This document shows positions 7,170 through 11,264 of a stretch of DNA of 11,264 bases, piece by piece. Where the stretch lies: the NCBI GenBank assembly GCA_021845835.1, contig JAJZVE010000086.1, positions 1 through 11,264 on the forward strand, in the 5' to 3' direction. The notes under the pieces are model-generated. The model had not been told where the DNA came from, did not search any database, and was given only the letters and a program-made list of their open reading frames with translations. The DNA comes from Pseudomonadota bacterium (lineage in GTDB: Bacteria > Pseudomonadota > Alphaproteobacteria > Acetobacterales > Acetobacteraceae). The translations under genes and the position numbers were made by a program. The stretch's first letter is position 1. Each line of letters begins with the position of its first letter.

Positions 7170-8474
7170 TCAGACGTACGGCATAAGCTTCGCGGAAACC
7201 GGAACGTTGCGGTCGGTTGCATTCTCGGTAATCACGCAGTCGAGTTTGAACCGGCTGCCCGGCTTCGCCTTTACCCATTGCGCGCCGATGATTGGCGTCG
7301 CGAAGACATTGGGCACCGGTCCCTTGGTGAAATCGACCTTGCCGACCATCGACGGCGTGTCCAGCTTGCTCAAAGCCTGCGCCACCGCCGCCTTGTCCTT
7401 CGGATTTCCGCTCGCGCGCAGCGCCGCGAACCCAACGTCCAACAGCGACATCGAGGCGCCGAGCTGCTGCGTCCATTGCTTGCCGGCCGATTTCTCGTAA
7501 CCCTCGATCAGTTCGTGGCCGCTGATGCCGGTCAGTGGCGACTTGTACGGGAAGTCCGGGTGCCAATAGACCGCCGTGGCGAGCGTCGGGCCGAGCGAGC
7601 CGACCGCCTCCACCTGCGAGGGGAACAGGCCGGTCTTGGCGATCTGCGCGATCTTCACCATGCGCGTGTAGCCCTGCTGCGCCGCCTGCCGCCAGAACGT
7701 CGCGAAGTCGGGCGGGATCGGGAAGGTGTTGAAGATTTCGCAGCGGTTCTGCTTGAACAGCGCGATCTGCGCCGAATAGTCGGTGGTGCCGTCCTCGTAC
7801 GGTCCGGGATCGACGATGGTGAAGCCGCCCTTTGCCAGCAACGGCGCCAGATGCGCGCGGATCGCATTGCCGTCGGCATCGTTGGGATACATCACGCCGA
7901 CCTTCTTGTTGGTCGGCAGCAACGACCACTGCGACAGATAGGACGTCGCGAACTGCCCGGTGCCGAACGAGAACAGATAGGTCCAACGGAACGGCGACGG
8001 CTGGCCCGGCTTGGCGCCGCGGCCGAAATAGAACGCCTCCCACGGCATGACCGTCGAAAGCGAGGGCACGCCCGCCGCCTCGCAGGCGTCGGCAACCGGG
8101 TTGACCACCTCGGGCGTGGAGGTGGACAGGATCATGTCAACGCCTGCATCGTTGATGAGGCTTTTGGCCATCTGGCCGGCGCGCGCCGGGTCGGACTGGG
8201 TGTCGCGGTCGAGGATCTGGACCGCGTAGGTCTTGCCGTTCACCGGCAGCCCGTTGGCCAGCGCCTTGCGCGCCTCCTGCAGCACGTAGCCGTCGGTCTC
8301 GCCGAAGCCGGCCAGCGCGCCGGAGCGTGGGCTGACGAAGCCGATCTTCAGCGTCCCGCTCGCCTGCGCGCGCCCCCGGGACCCGGACGCCAGCAGCAGC
8401 CCTCCCGCACCGGCTGCCGTCATCAATCCACGTCGGGTCACGTCCCACATAGGCGCTTGTTTCGGAGTCGTCAT
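7170..8474 (-). CDS. Branched-chain amino acid-type ABC importer, Tat-exported substrate-binding protein
   Basis: A 434-residue periplasmic binding protein of the Leu/Ile/Val type (Peripla_BP_6 fold, LivJ/LivK-like), first gene of the importer operon. The N-terminus has a twin-arginine signal (TRRGLMTAA at 13-21) followed by a hydrophobic Gly/Ala/Leu stretch and a likely cleavage after AQA (36-38), suggesting Tat export in folded form. The mature part begins LKIGFVSPRSGALAGFGE, a classic opening of the family, and continues with QILDRDTQSDPARAGQMAKS and VDMILSTSTPEVVNPVAD (helix and binding cleft), then KVGVMYPNDADGNAI. The ATG is backed by a strong AGGGGAGG site. The ligand is unknown: members of this family bind branched-chain or other amino acids, amides, urea or small organic or aromatic acids. 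The symbol livK is withheld because the substrate is not established. Confidence 0.92.
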   Translation of the reverse strand: MTTPKQAPMWDVTRRGLMTAAGAGGLLLASGSRGRAQASGTLKIGFVSPRSGALAGFGETDGYVLQEARKALANGLPVNGKTYAVQILDRDTQSDPARAGQMAKSLINDAGVDMILSTSTPEVVNPVADACEAAGVPSLSTVMPWEAFYFGRGAKPGQPSPFRWTYLFSFGTGQFATSYLSQWSLLPTNKKVGVMYPNDADGNAIRAHLAPLLAKGGFTIVDPGPYEDGTTDYSAQIALFKQNRCEIFNTFPIPPDFATFWRQAAQQGYTRMVKIAQIAKTGLFPSQVEAVGSLGPTLATAVYWHPDFPYKSPLTGISGHELIEGYEKSAGKQWTQQLGASMSLLDVGFAALRASGNPKDKAAVAQALSKLDTPSMVGKVDFTKGPVPNVFATPIIGAQWVKAKPGSRFKLDCVITENATDRNVPVSAKLMPYV

Positions 8475-8481
8475 CTCGTTG

Positions 8482-8489
8482 CCTCCCCT
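8482..8489 (-). promoter_or_regulatory. Strong Shine-Dalgarno site of the Liv binding-protein gene
   Basis: Read on the - strand, AGGGGAGG lies 7 bases before the ATG at 8474. This is the best ribosome-binding site in the operon, consistent with high expression of the binding protein relative to the weakly led or overlapping downstream genes. Confidence 0.75.
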
Positions 8490-8605
8490 GCCGCTTGGCT
8501 TCGGCTGTGCCCGATCCGGGGCGGCTTGGCAACAGGCTTACTGCGCCGGGAGCGTGATCCCGACATGCCGCGCCGGACGGGTGGCATGGCCGCAACGACC
8601 GTACG

Positions 8606-8630
8606 CGCCGGCGCAGATTTTCGGCCGGCG
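8606..8630. other. GC-rich hairpin in the gap upstream of the Liv operon
   Basis: CGCCGGC (8606-8612) and GCCGGCG (8624-8630) form a 7-bp stem around an 11-base AT-containing loop. It lies in the 220-base gap (8475-8694) between the small - strand gene and the Liv operon. It might end transcription of the small gene or act in the Liv leader, but no T-run follows. The rest of the gap shows only GC-rich short repeats (GCCGGCGGC at 8668 and 8687) and no gene or clear promoter. Confidence 0.25.
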
Positions 8631-8694
8631 GGAATGCGGCAACGCGGCCGGCGCCGCGGCATCCGGTGCCGGCGGCAACTTCCCTGGCCGGCGG

Positions 8695-9066
8695 CTAGCG
8701 ACGCCTGCGCGGGAAGGCAACCTCCAGCTCCTCGTGGATCTCCTGCAGGTCGTCGTCGGAAAGCGGGCAAAGCGCCTGCACGGCCTGCCGCAGATTGTCG
8801 TATTCGCCCACCGGCATGAGCGTGTCCTCGCCCTGACCACGCGCCCGCCGCTCCACCAGCACGCGCACGCCCGGCCGGCTGATGAAGAACATGGGTTCAT
8901 CCGAGCCGGGCGGAATGACGCTGACCAGCTCCGTCATCCCTTGACGGTCCAATACGATCCGCCACCCGTCGATGCCCGGCGCCCGCTTGCTCCACCCCTG
9001 GGCAAACGCCACATCCGAGGGATGAAAACAGGGCGTCACCAATGCAATTTTTCCGTAAGCTGGCAC
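8695..9066 (-). CDS. Hypothetical protein, 123 residues, unrecognised
   Basis: A small soluble protein with no signal peptide or membrane segment that I do not recognise. It has a beta-rich middle (MTELVSVIPPG, EPMFFISRPGVRVLVERR, about 44-74), an acidic helical part (PLSDDDLQEIHEELEVAF, 101-118) and a basic end (PRRRR). The start chosen is a GTG at 9066, preceded on the - strand by GAGGA with 5-base spacing. An in-frame stop lies just upstream, so no longer form is possible. The first 18 or so codons have unusually AT-rich third positions compared with the rest, so an internal start (GTG at residue 19, or Met44 at 8937) is possible. The gene is divergent from uvrB and 220 bases upstream of the Liv operon on the same strand. 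Third-position GC over residues 19-123 supports real coding. Confidence 0.62.
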   Translation of the reverse strand: MPAYGKIALVTPCFHPSDVAFAQGWSKRAPGIDGWRIVLDRQGMTELVSVIPPGSDEPMFFISRPGVRVLVERRARGQGEDTLMPVGEYDNLRQAVQALCPLSDDDLQEIHEELEVAFPRRRR

Positions 9067-9158
9067 CGCCGTCCTCGCCGACTGCGTTCATGTTTTCGGG
9101 GTTCTACAAATTCCTGCGATGGAAATCCAGCATCTTTTCGAGTACCAACCTAAACCTG

Positions 9159-9172
9159 TTCGCTTTAACGAA
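9159..9172. promoter_or_regulatory. Small palindrome TTCG-N6-CGAA upstream of uvrB
   Basis: TTCG (9159-9162) and its inverted copy CGAA (9169-9172) flank a 6-base AT-rich centre, about 70 bases before the uvrB start. Such a dyad could be an operator, but a 4-bp half site can arise by chance and it does not match a LexA motif I know for this group. Confidence 0.2.
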
Positions 9173-9232
9173 GGATTAGCGCTCGCTGCACGCCACTCGA
9201 CGTCCGCACGAGCGCTGCCATCTGCTGCGGCT

Positions 9233-9241
9233 GAGGTGATC
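9233..9241 (+). promoter_or_regulatory. Shine-Dalgarno site of uvrB
   Basis: GAGGTGATC is a nine-base match to the complement of the 16S rRNA 3' end. Its GAGG core lies 7 bases before the ATG at 9244. It fixes the uvrB start there rather than at later codons. Confidence 0.75.
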
Positions 9242-9243
9242 GC

Positions 9244-11264
<2,021 letters not shown>

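Larger units (their letters stand above)
9067..9243. promoter_or_regulatory. Divergent intergenic promoter region of uvrB and the small hypothetical gene
   Basis: These 177 bases are clearly more AT-rich than the surrounding sequence, mainly from about 9090 to 9180, as expected for back-to-back promoters. I could not assign -35/-10 boxes with confidence. The alphaproteobacterial LexA box pattern GTTC-N7-GTTC was searched for by eye and not found. GTTC occurs at 9086, 9101 and 9158 but with other spacings. Confidence 0.5.

Noticed and set aside
8624..8695. Repeated GCCGGCGG-type units as a possible repeat array
   Set aside because: The copies are only 8-9 bases, irregularly spaced and of a composition expected by chance in this GC-rich DNA.

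Overview
The window is GC-rich, compactly coded bacterial chromosome. High third-position GC, ATGA stop/start overlaps, two clustered ABC importers and a UvrB with alphaproteobacterial-looking sequence fit an alphaproteobacterium, perhaps of the Acetobacteraceae or Rhodospirillales. This placement is an inference from style, not a database match. No tRNA, rRNA, CRISPR array, insertion sequence or phage gene was recognised.

Region 1 (1-3696, + strand) is most of a carbohydrate or polyol ABC import operon. It holds a periplasmic binding protein cut by the left edge within its signal peptide, a GC-rich hairpin, a small SIS-domain sugar-phosphate isomerase of the 6-phospho-3-hexuloisomerase (HxlB) type, and two MalF/MalG-type permeases. 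The last three genes overlap by 4 and 1 nt and are probably translationally coupled. No ATPase gene is present, so it must lie upstream of the window or elsewhere. An HxlB-like enzyme inside the importer operon suggests that the imported sugar is metabolised through a 3-ketohexose-6-phosphate or similar sugar phosphate.

Region 2 (3735-8474, - strand, convergent with region 1) is a complete branched-chain amino acid (HAAT/Liv type) importer in the order binding protein, LivG, LivF, LivH, LivM. The binding protein has a twin-arginine signal and a strong ribosome-binding site. The downstream genes are spaced by 10 nt or overlap. The substrate cannot be read from the sequence. Only 38 bases, with a small hairpin, separate the two operons tail to tail.

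Region 3 (8475-9243) holds a 220-base gap with a small GC-rich hairpin, an unrecognised 123-residue protein on the - strand, and an AT-richer divergent promoter region. Region 4 (9244-11264, + strand) is uvrB, the nucleotide excision repair helicase subunit, cut by the right edge within its C-terminal UVR motif.

Overall this is ordinary transport and DNA-repair gene content. The points most worth checking are the isomerase inside the sugar importer operon, the altered EAA coupling loops in both sugar permeases, the non-canonical ABC signature in LivG, and the apparent lack of the usual alphaproteobacterial SOS box before uvrB.
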